This document shows positions 9,319 through 17,777 of a DNA stretch of 64,000 nt, one piece after another (position 1 is the stretch's first letter; every line of letters begins with the position of its first letter). The position numbers were made by a program, and so were the translations under genes. Origin of the DNA: Rhizobium sp. NXC24. Its GTDB lineage: Bacteria > Pseudomonadota > Alphaproteobacteria > Rhizobiales > Rhizobiaceae. Under the pieces are notes generated by a model that made no database searches, had not been told where the DNA came from, and was given only the letters and a program-made list of their open reading frames with translations. The stretch spans positions 682,001 to 746,000 of the forward strand of contig NZ_CP024314.1 in the NCBI RefSeq assembly GCF_002944315.1, written 5' to 3'.

Positions 9319-10044
9319 TCATGTAGTCGTCGTCGTCATCTCGAAAGAGACTACTTTGTAGCGCTCTTCGACATCAGCCAGCAGTTTTGGCGCGCCGCCG
9401 CTGATACCCCCATGCTTCCATCGCACCTGATAGGCGGCATGAGCCGCGCCGTCGGCCTCATTTATCGATTTGCCGACAAAGCAGAAGGAATATCCGAGTG
9501 GAGCGAAGGCCGTTTCGATCTTTGCAATATCGGCGCTGTCGGCAAGCTCGATCACCACGCGCGCCTTTTGCTTATGCGATATCAGCTCATCGAACCATTT
9601 AAAGAGTGTGAGCACGATGAAGGCCACCATAGCTCCGGCGGACCCGACCACAAGTTGCCCGCCGCCAATGCACAGGCCGATTGCCGTCATGATCCAAAGC
9701 GTTGCCGCTGTTGTCACGCCTGTGACCAGATCGCCGCGCTTGAGGATGGCACCACCGCCGATAAAGCCGACGCCCGTCAGCACGCCGAGCGGAAAACGCA
9801 GTATGTCCATGGAGACGAATGATTGGAATGTTTTGCCCGTCATGGGGAGCAGCAAATTGGCCTGAATCATGGTCAGGCATGCCGCCAATCCGACCAGGAT
9901 CGTCGTCCGAAATCCGGCGGCGTGCCCACCTGCCTCGCGATTGAGGCCAATCAGCCCGCCGGCAGCGACGACCAATAGGACGCGCATCGCGATATCCATC
10001 CAAGTGGGATTCAAAGGCATGAGCTCGATCATCGTACTCGGCAT
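9319..10044 (-). CDS. MgtC/SapB family membrane protein
   Basis: 241 aa. The N-terminal 150 residues hold about five TM helices with the family motifs RVLLVVAAGGLIGLNREAGGHAAG and GVLTGVGFIGGGAILKRGD. The C-terminal 90 residues form a soluble ACT-like domain (ARVVIELADSADIAKIETAF), as in full-length MgtC. In pathogens MgtC supports growth at low Mg2+ and inside macrophages and restrains the F-ATPase; the role in rhizobia is inferred only. ATG at 10044 follows CAGGAGGG. The protein ends in a run of Thr. A back-to-back EcfG-type promoter lies at 10081-10107. Confidence 0.88.
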   Translation of the reverse strand: MPSTMIELMPLNPTWMDIAMRVLLVVAAGGLIGLNREAGGHAAGFRTTILVGLAACLTMIQANLLLPMTGKTFQSFVSMDILRFPLGVLTGVGFIGGGAILKRGDLVTGVTTAATLWIMTAIGLCIGGGQLVVGSAGAMVAFIVLTLFKWFDELISHKQKARVVIELADSADIAKIETAFAPLGYSFCFVGKSINEADGAAHAAYQVRWKHGGISGGAPKLLADVEERYKVVSFEMTTTTT

Positions 10045-10080
10045 CGCACCCTCCTGACGTTCGTGGCCGGCTTGAATGCC

Positions 10081-10107
10081 GGAACAAAGCTGAAAGGATT
10101 TCGTTCC
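10081..10107. promoter_or_regulatory. Back-to-back EcfG-type promoters (plus exact, minus one mismatch)
   Basis: Plus strand: GGAAC (10081-10085), 16 bp, CGTT (10102-10105), an exact match leading to the 10171 gene. Minus strand: GGAAC (10107-10103), 16 bp, TGTT (10086-10083), leading to mgtC. The -35 of one strand overlaps the -10 of the other. Confidence 0.65.
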
Positions 10108-10170
10108 GCCTTCAAGGAGATGAAAGGGCTCGCCGCGATTCCGGGCCTATGAAACCTCAGGAGAATGCAT

Positions 10171-10398
10171 ATGACCATGACTGCAAAAGAGATCGTCTCC
10201 GTTCTTGGACCAGTCGATGAGACTCTGATGGCCGATATCTCCGCGACCGGCGCAACTCTGGGCGAGCTTGCGGAGGCTTGGGCCTGGGTCAACAATGACG
10301 AGGCTCTGATCGGCGAGGGCAGGACTCTGCCGAGCGGCAAGGTAGCCACGCTTGTCGATCTGCTTTCTGCCGATGAGGACGACGAATTCGCGATGTAA
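10171..10398 (+). CDS. Small acidic protein of unknown function
   Basis: 75 aa starting MTMTAKEIVSVLGPVDETLM. ATG at 10171 is preferred over 10165 because AGGAG lies 8 bp before it; the first ATG is only 2 bp away. The product is acidic (ends SADEDDEFAM) with a central alpha-helical part around AELAEAWAWVNNDEAL-like residues and no membrane segment. I do not recognise a family; similar small proteins are common in rhizobia. The exact EcfG-type promoter at 10081 points to general-stress induction. Confidence 0.6.
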   Translation: MTMTAKEIVSVLGPVDETLMADISATGATLGELAEAWAWVNNDEALIGEGRTLPSGKVATLVDLLSADEDDEFAM

Positions 10399-10422
10399 TT
10401 TCGATTATCCGCGCTGTGGACG

Positions 10423-10447
10423 GGAACAGATCGGCGCTTCGCCTGTT
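10423..10447 (+). promoter_or_regulatory. EcfG-like promoter of the CBS-pcm unit
   Basis: GGAAC (10423-10427), 16 bp, TGTT (10444-10447): one mismatch to the consensus. About 130 bp upstream of the CBS gene. The 10399-10574 gap shows nothing else clear. Confidence 0.45.
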
Positions 10448-10574
10448 GTTGTAGCGGGCTCTCAGCGGAGGGCACCGCGACCAGTGGGGTGCCGGGCGCC
10501 GCCCGATCTAAGGTCGCCGGAGAGATTGTCCTGTGCCTAAAGGCCGGACGAAGCGTCCGCTCATGGAGGAACCA

Positions 10575-11009
10575 ATGAAAGTTCGAGACGCCATGACGCA
10601 CGACGTGCGCATTACCAATCCTGACGAAACGATCCTGCAGGCTGCACGGACGATGGCGGATCTCGACGCCGGTGTCCTGCCTGTCGGCGACCATGACCGC
10701 CTAGTCGGCATGATCACCGATCGCGATATCGCCATTCGCGGCATCGCCAATGGCAAGGGGCCGGACGCGAAGGTCCGCGATGTGATGACATCGGAAGTCA
10801 AATATTGCTTCGATGATCAGGAGATCGACGAGGTCTGCCGGAACATGGGCAACATCAAGGTCCGTCGCTTGCCGGTGCTGGATCACAGCAAACGGCTGGT
10901 CGGTATCCTCTCGCTCGGCGATATCGCCCTGTCGCAAAGCAACGGTAGTGCCGGCCAAGCGCTGAGCGGCATTTCCCGCCATGGTGGCGAGCATAGCCAG
11001 ACGGCGTGA
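10575..11009 (+). CDS. Tandem CBS-domain protein
   Basis: 144 aa. Two CBS repeats form one Bateman module: about 1-60 (VRDAMTHDVRITNPDETILQ ... GMITDRDIAIR) and about 70-130 (VRDVMTSEVKYCFDDQEIDE ... GILSLGDIALS). Such stand-alone modules usually bind adenine nucleotides and act as energy or redox sensors. ATG at 10575 follows GGAGGA by 4 bp; an upstream in-frame ATG at 10533 lacks a site. The 3' end lies 34 bp before the preferred pcm start and overlaps its longer alternative. Confidence 0.85.
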   Translation: MKVRDAMTHDVRITNPDETILQAARTMADLDAGVLPVGDHDRLVGMITDRDIAIRGIANGKGPDAKVRDVMTSEVKYCFDDQEIDEVCRNMGNIKVRRLPVLDHSKRLVGILSLGDIALSQSNGSAGQALSGISRHGGEHSQTA

Positions 11010-11043
11010 ACGGCGGCTTGTGCGGGAGTGGAGACAGCCGGCC

Positions 11044-11691
11044 ATGCACGGGCGTCTTCATATGGTGGAAAAACAGATCGCCGGGCGCGGCATTCGCGAC
11101 CCGGCGCTGCTGAATGCCATGCGCCTGATTCCACGGGAAAACTTCGTCGAAAAGGGCTTCGAGATGTTTGCTTATAACGACTGTCCGCTGCCGATCGGCA
11201 AGGGGCAGACGATCTCTCAGCCCTACATGGTTGCGCTGATGATCGAGGCAGCCGAAGTCAAGTCCAGCGACACGGTTCTCGAAATCGGCGCGGGGCTTGG
11301 CTATGCGACCGCTATCCTCAGCCGCATGGCGGCTCATGTGTTTGCCGTGGAGCGCCATGCCTCGCTTGCGGCCGGAGCGACCGAACGACTACAGCGTCTT
11401 GGCTATGACAATATCGATTTGCGTTGCGGAGACGGTTCAAAGGGGTGGCCGAAGGCCGCCCCCTTCGACGCCATCCTTGTTTCAGCCGCCGCGCCGGAGG
11501 TGCCCCAGGCCCTGAAAGAACAATTGACCGTAGGCGGCCGGCTGGTCATCCCCGTAGGGCCGGAAGAGAGCAGGCAGACGCTTCTGAAAATTGTGCGGAA
11601 AGGCCCGGATAATTTTACCACCCAAAATCTCGGCGCCGTGATTTTCGTGCCGCTGATCAGCGAGCACGGCGGAACTGAAGACTATAATTGA
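11044..11691 (+). CDS. pcm: Protein-L-isoaspartate O-methyltransferase
   Basis: Repairs isoaspartyl damage in proteins using S-adenosylmethionine; cytoplasmic. It shows the family block MVEKQIAGRGIRDPALLNAM, RENFV, GQTISQPYMVALM, the SAM motif I VLEIGAGLGYATA, and the later GGRLVIPVG block. ATG at 11044 gives 215 aa, close to the usual 205-215 aa, with GGAG about 10 bp upstream. The frame also offers ATG at 10981 (236 aa), which would overlap the CBS gene by 29 nt but has no ribosome site. Probably co-transcribed with the CBS gene from the stress-type promoter at 10423, which fits a repair role in stationary phase. Confidence 0.88.
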   Translation: MHGRLHMVEKQIAGRGIRDPALLNAMRLIPRENFVEKGFEMFAYNDCPLPIGKGQTISQPYMVALMIEAAEVKSSDTVLEIGAGLGYATAILSRMAAHVFAVERHASLAAGATERLQRLGYDNIDLRCGDGSKGWPKAAPFDAILVSAAAPEVPQALKEQLTVGGRLVIPVGPEESRQTLLKIVRKGPDNFTTQNLGAVIFVPLISEHGGTEDYN

Positions 11692-11742
11692 TCACATTGC
11701 TTTTGCCGCGAAGTACGCACGCCCTCTCTGTATTCGTTCATC

Positions 11743-11758
11743 TTGCAAACGCGTGCAA
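11743..11758. promoter_or_regulatory. Candidate LacI-family operator
   Basis: TTGCAAACGCGTGCAA has 5-bp perfect outer arms (TTGCA/TGCAA) and the central CG typical of LacI-family sites; 12 of 16 bases are symmetric. It lies about 125 bp upstream of the lacI start at 11882, so autoregulation is likely. Confidence 0.45.
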
Positions 11759-11881
11759 ATGCCGCATGACCTTACGGCACCCATCAACAGCTTTCTTCAT
11801 AAAACTGTCATGACATCGGCTCACAGGATGATGCACGCAATTGCAAAACCGAGCAAAGCCGCATGCCGGCTGGAGAGAAGC

Positions 11882-12895
11882 GTGTCGCAGAAAGTGTTCG
11901 TGAGCGCACAAGAAGTCGCGGACTGCGCGGGGGTGTCCCGCTCGGCCGTTTCGCGCACGTTCACACCAGGGGCGAGCGTATCGCCGGAGACGCGGCGAAA
12001 GGTGCTCGAGGCTGCCGACGCACTTGGCTATCACGTCAATCATCTCGCCCGTGGGCTGATGCGCAATGAAAGCGGTATCGTCTGCCTGATCGTGTCCGAC
12101 ATGGCCACCCCACATCGCTCCGGCCTGATCAAGGCGCTGACGCAGGAACTGCAGCACAGCGGCAAGATTGCCATGCTCGTCAACACCGATCTGCTGGACG
12201 GCAGTGTCGACCTCGCGTTGCGCCAGGCGATCCGCTACCGCGCCGATGCCTCGATCATCATCTCGGGGATGCCCGATAAGTCGATCACGCAGCTCTGCCT
12301 GAAGAGTGGCCAGCGTCTGGTATTGATCAACCGCGATGACGAGCAGGACGGGCCCTTGCGGATCAATCTCGACGACGAAGAGGCTGCTGCCCGCGTCGTC
12401 ACCGCCTTCCTTCGTGCCGGCTGCCGCAGGCTCGCCTTCGCCAATTCGGAGGCCGGCACGCCGAGCCTCATGGCAAGGGAGCACGGCTTCGTCGCTGCGG
12501 CCAGGGCGCATGGTCTGGAGGTCGTCGTCGAGCGCTACGGGTGGACAAGCTATGAGAGCGGCAGGGTCCTTGCGCAGAGGCTCCTTACCCTTCATGAGCG
12601 CCCGGATGCCGTCTTCTGCGCGACCGATCTGCTTGCCTGCGGCTTCATAGATGCCGCCCGCTACCAGTTTCACATTTCCGTTCCCGACCAGCTCTGCGTT
12701 GCCGGTTTCGACGATATCGAGCAGGCCTCCTGGGCATCCTACCAACTAACGACCTTTGCTCAGCCGCTTGCCACGATGGCGCGGGAGGCGGTCGCGTGGC
12801 TGGAGAGCAAGGAGGCGGCGAAGCCTGAAGGACGGGTACATGCCATCCGTCTTCATGCCGATCTCGTGTGGCGCAACTCGATCAGGGGTGGCTGA
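11882..12895 (+). CDS. LacI-family transcriptional regulator (orphan)
   Basis: 337 aa with a GTG start at 11882, chosen because GGAGAG precedes it and the DNA-binding domain begins at once (VFVSAQEVADCAGVSRSAVS, then a hinge helix ending VNHLARGLM). The frame is open up to 11753 but that extension is unlike the family. The ligand domain is the periplasmic-binding-protein type (GIVCLIVSDMATPHRSGLIK ... DAVFCATDLLACGFIDAARY ... VAGFDDIEQASWA). No sugar genes adjoin it; only a Nudix gene follows, 4 bp downstream. Ligand unknown. Confidence 0.88.
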   Translation: MSQKVFVSAQEVADCAGVSRSAVSRTFTPGASVSPETRRKVLEAADALGYHVNHLARGLMRNESGIVCLIVSDMATPHRSGLIKALTQELQHSGKIAMLVNTDLLDGSVDLALRQAIRYRADASIIISGMPDKSITQLCLKSGQRLVLINRDDEQDGPLRINLDDEEAAARVVTAFLRAGCRRLAFANSEAGTPSLMAREHGFVAAARAHGLEVVVERYGWTSYESGRVLAQRLLTLHERPDAVFCATDLLACGFIDAARYQFHISVPDQLCVAGFDDIEQASWASYQLTTFAQPLATMAREAVAWLESKEAAKPEGRVHAIRLHADLVWRNSIRGG

Positions 12896-12899
12896 CGAC

Positions 12900-13433
12900 A
12901 TGGCACCTTTGACCTCAGGGCAGACAAAATCCTCGAGAGGAACGGACAGATTTCTTTCCGATCTCGCCTCCCATGCGGATGAGCTCTTTAACGGCCCCAT
13001 ATATGAGCAATGTGCGGCGATTTGTTACCGGAGAAATGAGGAGCTTGGCATATCGGAAGTGCTTCTCGTCACCAGCCGCGAAAGCGGGCGCTGGGTTATT
13101 CCGAAGGGCTGGCCGATAAAAGGGAAAAAGCCGCATGAGGTGGCCGCGATCGAGGCTTTCGAGGAAGCCGGCGTTCGCGGCAAGATCAAGAAGAAACCTT
13201 TCGGCTATTTCACCTATCTGAAGCAACTCGCCGACGGCAACCGCGTTCCCTGCATTGTGCAACTGCATTTGCTCGAAGTCGAAAAAATCTACGAGGATTT
13301 TCCGGAAAGAGGCCAACGCCGCAACGCATGGGTCTCCTTCATCGAAGCTGCAAACCGCGTGCGCGAACCGGAGCTCAAGGGCCTTCTTCTGGTGGCTGAC
13401 CGAAAGCTTAGGCGGGCGAAAGCAAAGAGATAG
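12900..13433 (+). CDS. Nudix hydrolase (diphosphoinositol polyphosphate phosphohydrolase-like)
   Basis: 177 aa. Nudix core at about 60-100: VIPKGWPIKGKKPHEVAAIE followed by AFEEAGVRG. The metal-binding EAFEEAG glutamates are present, but the classical Arg of REUXEE is Ile, as in the PKGWP subgroup related to DIPP/MutT-like enzymes. It would cleave a nucleoside- or inositol-linked diphosphate. ATG at 12900 is 4 bp after the lacI stop, with only a weak GGGG site, so coupling to lacI is likely. The C-terminus is strongly basic (RKLRRAKAKR). Substrate not predictable. Confidence 0.82.
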   Translation: MAPLTSGQTKSSRGTDRFLSDLASHADELFNGPIYEQCAAICYRRNEELGISEVLLVTSRESGRWVIPKGWPIKGKKPHEVAAIEAFEEAGVRGKIKKKPFGYFTYLKQLADGNRVPCIVQLHLLEVEKIYEDFPERGQRRNAWVSFIEAANRVREPELKGLLLVADRKLRRAKAKR

Positions 13434-13452
13434 CGTTCGCCGCGTCCATCCA

Positions 13453-14655
13453 TCAGCCAATCTCCGTTCGCCCGCTCATCGCCAGCCGCAGCGGAATGCG
13501 CGTCGCAGCTACCGCCGGCAATGCACCGCCGACGGCGCCGATGATCAAGGACAGCCAAACGGCCTTCGTCACCAGGGCGGGAGACAGGACCAGTTGAAAC
13601 CCGATCTGCGTATGATCGGCGCTCATCGTTGAGGCGGTCCAGCCGTTGAGGACGGCATAAGAAAAGCCGACGCCGATCAGGCATCCGAAGCAGGTCAGGA
13701 TCATTGCCTCGATCCAAGTACCGGCAAAGGCAGCCCGCCGGCTGAAGCCGATTGCGCGGACGGTGGCAATCTCGGTGCTGCGATCCGACACCGAGCTGAA
13801 CATGGTCGTCATCGCGCCGACCACAGCGCCCGCGGCCATGATCGCCGCCAGCGGCCAGCCGAGAAGGAGGATCAGCTTCGACGTGCGTTCTGCGAGCGCT
13901 GCGAAATAATCCTGTTCCGACCGCAGACTCAGCCCGATCTGCGGCGTATCTGCCGCCATGGATTGTAGCGCCGGCAAGGCTTCCTGCGCTGTGAGCTTGA
14001 TCCTGACGCTCTCAACCAGATTAGGCCGGTTGAACAACGTCTGCACCACGCCGATATCCGCCAGCATTTCGGATTCGAAAACAGACCCGCCGGCGTCGAA
14101 AATACCGACGACGGTCCATTTCGATGTGCCGAGCGTGAGCCGTTCGCCAAGCGCCAATCCCTTGTAGTCAAGGTTCAGCCGACGTCCGACCACGATTTCG
14201 CTGGCGCCAGGATTGAACATCCGGCCATCAACGATCCTGACATTCGGGCGCAGGCTGAGCCCGAACGGACCGATGCCGCGCAAGGAGAGTGTTGAAAGCA
14301 ATCCGCCGATCCTCTCCGGCACATCCACCGGGACGACCATTTCCGGCGACATCACTGAAGCTCCTGTGGCATCGGTGGCAATACCTGCAGCGCCGTCGAG
14401 ATAATGAAGCTGGGACGGTTCGATCCGGCTGCCGAGCTCCGTCGCCGCGCCATTTCCCAGAGCAATGGCGATATCCTTGGAGCCGGCTTGCAGCAGGGAA
14501 GTCCGAAAGCCGTTCGACATCGCCAGGAAGCCGAGCAGAACCGTAACGACCATCGCAACGGAAAAGACCAGGGAAAGGGAAAGCCATATCCGGCGGCGAA
14601 GCGATTTCAGATTGGATATGGTCAAGGCCATGGATTGATTGATGATTGCGCTCAT
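13453..14655 (-). CDS. ABC transporter permease, FtsX/MacB type (1)
   Basis: 400 aa. One N-terminal TM (about 22-45), a large periplasmic MacB-type domain (about 50-270), and three C-terminal TMs forming the FtsX domain (AAIMAAGAVVGAMTTMFSSV, then IATVRAIGFSRR and AVWLSLIIGAVGGALPAVAA). Such permeases do not import; they couple ATP hydrolysis to movement of lipids, peptides or drugs through a periplasmic adaptor. Last gene of a four-gene operon (adaptor, ATPase, two permeases), 4 bp after the sister permease. With two unlike permeases the complex would be heteromeric, as in DevBCA or Lol-type systems. Confidence 0.88.
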   Translation of the reverse strand: MSAIINQSMALTISNLKSLRRRIWLSLSLVFSVAMVVTVLLGFLAMSNGFRTSLLQAGSKDIAIALGNGAATELGSRIEPSQLHYLDGAAGIATDATGASVMSPEMVVPVDVPERIGGLLSTLSLRGIGPFGLSLRPNVRIVDGRMFNPGASEIVVGRRLNLDYKGLALGERLTLGTSKWTVVGIFDAGGSVFESEMLADIGVVQTLFNRPNLVESVRIKLTAQEALPALQSMAADTPQIGLSLRSEQDYFAALAERTSKLILLLGWPLAAIMAAGAVVGAMTTMFSSVSDRSTEIATVRAIGFSRRAAFAGTWIEAMILTCFGCLIGVGFSYAVLNGWTASTMSADHTQIGFQLVLSPALVTKAVWLSLIIGAVGGALPAVAATRIPLRLAMSGRTEIG

Positions 14656-14659
14656 CGTC

Positions 14660-15820
14660 TCATCTTTCTCTTAAAGCGGTGTTGGGCGGCACTCGAATGG
14701 CATTGAAGGCCGGCGCGACACCCGTTGCGAGCGCCAGCAGGACAGCGAGGCCGGTTGCTTCGAGAATGATCGCGGGGGTGAGCACGAGATCCGGCACGAT
14801 CGTGCGCAGCGGCTCGCGCAGAAACATGACAGCCGTAAAGGCAAAACCGAGGCCGAAGCTCAGGCCTACCGCAAACAGGGCGAAAGTCTCAGCCAGAATA
14901 TTGCAGAGGATGAAGCGCCGCGAAAAGCCGAGGACCTTCAGCACGCCGATCTCCCGTGTCCGTTCGCGGATGGCGAAGAACATGGTGTTGGCGACGATCA
15001 TCAGGATGGTCACGAATGCCACGCCGATCACCAGACGCACGATGGTCGCGATATCGGCAAACTGTGCGATAAAGGCCCGCATGAACTCGGCTTCCGTCCT
15101 CGTCCGTGTCTCGTAAGCGGAGTTGGCAAAGAGGGTGTCGACGGCCTTGATGACGTCGTCGGCGCGGACACCGTTCTTCGGCACGATGCCGAAGCTGCTG
15201 ACGGTGTCGCGGTCGGTACTGCGCTCGGAATTGACGTAGTCATACCGCGCCATCACGAAATGAGTGTCGGCGGATTGCTTGCCATCCAATATGCCGACGA
15301 TTTCGAAATCGAAGTCCGAACTGCCGTCCGGCTTGAAGAAGCTGGAGGTATTCAGCGTAATCTTCTGCCCCAGCACCCAACCCTCCTGTGTTGCGACGCT
15401 CCGGCCGGCGATGGCGCCGTTCCGGATTTGGGCGAAGCGGCTGAGAGCATCGGCGGGGATATCGTATTGATCGCCGATGAAGCCGGCGAAGGTGCCGGGC
15501 TCCGCCGCCGTCAGGCCCAGAAAATTCGCCGGTGTCCGGTAGGTCGCACGGCTGCGCGCCATGTAGGTTGCCGCAGCGACATTGGGAAGGGCCAGGATCT
15601 TGTCGTAATAGCTGATCGGGAGAGGCAGCGTGTCGCCAACCTTGTTGGTCACGATCAGGCGCTCCGAATCTACCTCACCACCCAAAAAGCCATATTCGAA
15701 ACTCGTCAGAATGAGGTGGATGAAGAAGGCGATGGCAATGCTCGCGATCAGCAGGGCGCTGCGCATTGGTTTGCGTGCCATGGTCCGGCGAATGAGAGTG
15801 AAGCGGCTCATGATGATCAC
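14660..15820 (-). CDS. ABC transporter permease, FtsX/MacB type (2)
   Basis: 386 aa with the same one-plus-three TM plan as its neighbour: TM1 (SALLIASIAIAFFIHLILTS), a periplasmic domain with a GFLGGEVDSERLIVTN start, and a C-terminal FtsX domain (GVAFVTILMIVANTMFFAIR, then REIGVLKVLGFSRRFI). Its start overlaps the end of the ATPase gene by 4 nt. It is only distantly similar to the other permease, so the pair probably forms a heterodimer. Inner membrane. Confidence 0.87.
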   Translation of the reverse strand: MIIMSRFTLIRRTMARKPMRSALLIASIAIAFFIHLILTSFEYGFLGGEVDSERLIVTNKVGDTLPLPISYYDKILALPNVAAATYMARSRATYRTPANFLGLTAAEPGTFAGFIGDQYDIPADALSRFAQIRNGAIAGRSVATQEGWVLGQKITLNTSSFFKPDGSSDFDFEIVGILDGKQSADTHFVMARYDYVNSERSTDRDTVSSFGIVPKNGVRADDVIKAVDTLFANSAYETRTRTEAEFMRAFIAQFADIATIVRLVIGVAFVTILMIVANTMFFAIRERTREIGVLKVLGFSRRFILCNILAETFALFAVGLSFGLGFAFTAVMFLREPLRTIVPDLVLTPAIILEATGLAVLLALATGVAPAFNAIRVPPNTALRER

Positions 15821-16527
15821 GCAGCCTCGCGTTCGACAAAATGGCCTTTGTCCAGGCGCAGCACACGTCTGGCGGAGCGCGCCGCCGCATCGTCGTGGGT
15901 GACCATGACGATGGTCTTGCCGAGCTCCGAGTTGAGGATGCGCAGCATGGCGAGCACGTCTTCAGCGGACTCGCGATCGAGATCACCGGTCGGCTCGTCG
16001 CAGAGCAGCAGTTTCGGATCGCTTGCCAGCGCCCGGGCGATCCCCACGCGCTGCTGTTGGCCGCCCGAAAGCTCCGACGGCAGATGCTTGCGCCGGTCGG
16101 TGAGGCCGACGAGCGACAGGATCGTCTCGACCCGCTCGCGACGCTGGCGTCCGGTCAGACTTGTCAGCAGCAGCGGAAGCTCGACATTCTGCTCCGCTGT
16201 CAGCATCGGCATCAGATTGTAGAACTGAAACACGAAGCCGATATTGGCGCCTCGCCACTTTGTCAGGGCGCTTTCGCTCATTCGGCTGATGCGCGCACGG
16301 CCGAAATTGATGTTGCCGGCATCGGGGCGGTCGATGCCGCCGATAAGGTTCAAAAGGGTGGATTTGCCGGAGCCGGAAGGGCCGACGATCGCGACGAAAT
16401 CGCCCCCTCGGATGGTCATGGTCAGATCCGAAAAGATCGTCACGGCATTCTTTCCGATGCGGTAGTCCTTGCGCACATTGTTGATCGAAATGCTGCCGTC
16501 TTCCGGCGTCGATGTGCTCTCATCCAT
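15817..16527 (-). CDS. ABC transporter ATP-binding protein, LolD/MacB type
   Basis: 236 aa. Walker A GPSGSGKST, Q-loop FQFYNLMPMLTAEQNVELPL, signature LSGGQQQR, Walker B LLLCDEPTGDLD and switch His in VMVTHDD. The FQFYNL and EPTGDLD forms are typical of the o228/LolD branch that energises FtsX-type permeases. It begins 1 nt before the end of the adaptor gene and overlaps the next permease by 4 nt, so all four genes are tightly coupled. Confidence 0.92.
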   Translation of the reverse strand: MDESTSTPEDGSISINNVRKDYRIGKNAVTIFSDLTMTIRGGDFVAIVGPSGSGKSTLLNLIGGIDRPDAGNINFGRARISRMSESALTKWRGANIGFVFQFYNLMPMLTAEQNVELPLLLTSLTGRQRRERVETILSLVGLTDRRKHLPSELSGGQQQRVGIARALASDPKLLLCDEPTGDLDRESAEDVLAMLRILNSELGKTIVMVTHDDAAARSARRVLRLDKGHFVEREAA

Positions 16528-16528
16528 C

Positions 16529-17617
16529 TCAAAATCCTCCTTCTTTCAGGTTTGCTTGCAGGTCCGGAGCGTCCAAAGTCACCTTTGCCGCCATGTTTGG
16601 CAGCACCCGGAAAGGTCGCGTCAGGAATTCCAGCCGGGCGGTCACGGTGCCTTTCTGCAGCGAAGCCGCCGGCACGACGGTCCGCACCCGCATTTTGAAT
16701 GGCCGGTCTGGAAAGGCGTCCAGAATGGCGACCGCCGTCTGGCCGGGCTGTATCCGTGCGGCATTGGACTGCGCGATATCGGCATCGATGGTCAGGGAGT
16801 TCGGGTCGAGAAGGATTGCGATCCCGTCTCGCGGCGCGCCGCCATCCGTTCCCGAGGCAACCATATCGCCAAGGCCAACCAGCCGGGTGACGACTACGCC
16901 ATCGAAAGGCGCGACAATCTTATGGAGCGACAGGGTTCTTTCCTGCTTCTCCACCTGCAGTCGCGCGGTCTCGGTTGCCTGCCGTGCAGAGTCGAGATCG
17001 CTGGTCAATTGTACGACCGCCAGACTGTCGGCATCGAGGCTGCTGGTCGCGACGACACCGCGCTCGAGAAGGAGCTTGGTGCGCTCGAGGGTTTTGCGGG
17101 CTTGCTCCAGCGAGACCTCGGCGCGGCGTGCCGCTGCGACGGCGGCAGCGGCCTGGGACTTGGCAATCCTCAGCTCGATCTCATCCGTCGTCTTATCCAG
17201 ACGGGCAATGACCTGTCCCGCCAGAAAATGATCGCCGACATCCAGCGGCAGGTCGACCACTCTGCCGCCGATCTCCGGCCGCAGGGTGATTATCCGCGCG
17301 GCAACGACATAGCCGGACCCGACAATGGTTTGGGGTAGGGGTCTTGCAGTTTGCTCCTGGGCGGTGGGAGCTTTGCTTTGTGAGGACGTTTCGGTCCCTT
17401 TTGCCGGCTCGGTGACAATTCTCGCCGCGAAAGGTTTCCAAGGCGCATTGGATGGCACGGGGGTGAAATAGACGGCCGCGAATGTTGCGGCCGTGCCTGC
17501 CAGTATCATACCGAGCATCCGCAATCGGCCGGTGGGGCGTGAGGCGCGGGGAGGCGGCTCAACGCGTTCGATCGATAGCGACCGAAGCCGAGTTGCGATA
17601 TTCGCATCAGAATTCAT
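16529..17617 (-). CDS. Periplasmic adaptor (HlyD/MacA-like) of the FtsX-type exporter
   Basis: 362 aa. An N-terminal TM or signal anchor (about 32-52, MLGMILAGTAATFAAVYF), a lipoyl-like region (VGSGYVVAARIITLRPEIGG), a coiled-coil hairpin rich in Ala and Arg (about 150-215), the matching lipoyl half (KIVAPFDGVVVTRLVGLGDM), and a beta-barrel. First gene of the operon, 160 bp from the divergently transcribed 7-TM AraC regulator at 17778, which is the likely controller. Together these four genes form a tripartite efflux pump; cargo unknown. Confidence 0.88.
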   Translation of the reverse strand: MNSDANIATRLRSLSIERVEPPPRASRPTGRLRMLGMILAGTAATFAAVYFTPVPSNAPWKPFAARIVTEPAKGTETSSQSKAPTAQEQTARPLPQTIVGSGYVVAARIITLRPEIGGRVVDLPLDVGDHFLAGQVIARLDKTTDEIELRIAKSQAAAAVAAARRAEVSLEQARKTLERTKLLLERGVVATSSLDADSLAVVQLTSDLDSARQATETARLQVEKQERTLSLHKIVAPFDGVVVTRLVGLGDMVASGTDGGAPRDGIAILLDPNSLTIDADIAQSNAARIQPGQTAVAILDAFPDRPFKMRVRTVVPAASLQKGTVTARLEFLTRPFRVLPNMAAKVTLDAPDLQANLKEGGF

Positions 17618-17777
17618 GGGCGGGTCTCCAGACGTTTACGGCGGCAATGTCCGCCACCGAGGCGTATTGGGCGACCTCGATCATGATTCAGCACGTCTCA
17701 GATCGCGATCTGGATCGCCGGGAGCCGCGAGTCAGGCCATAGTGGCTGCAAATATGGTTGCCCCGGGGAAGGGTCTC

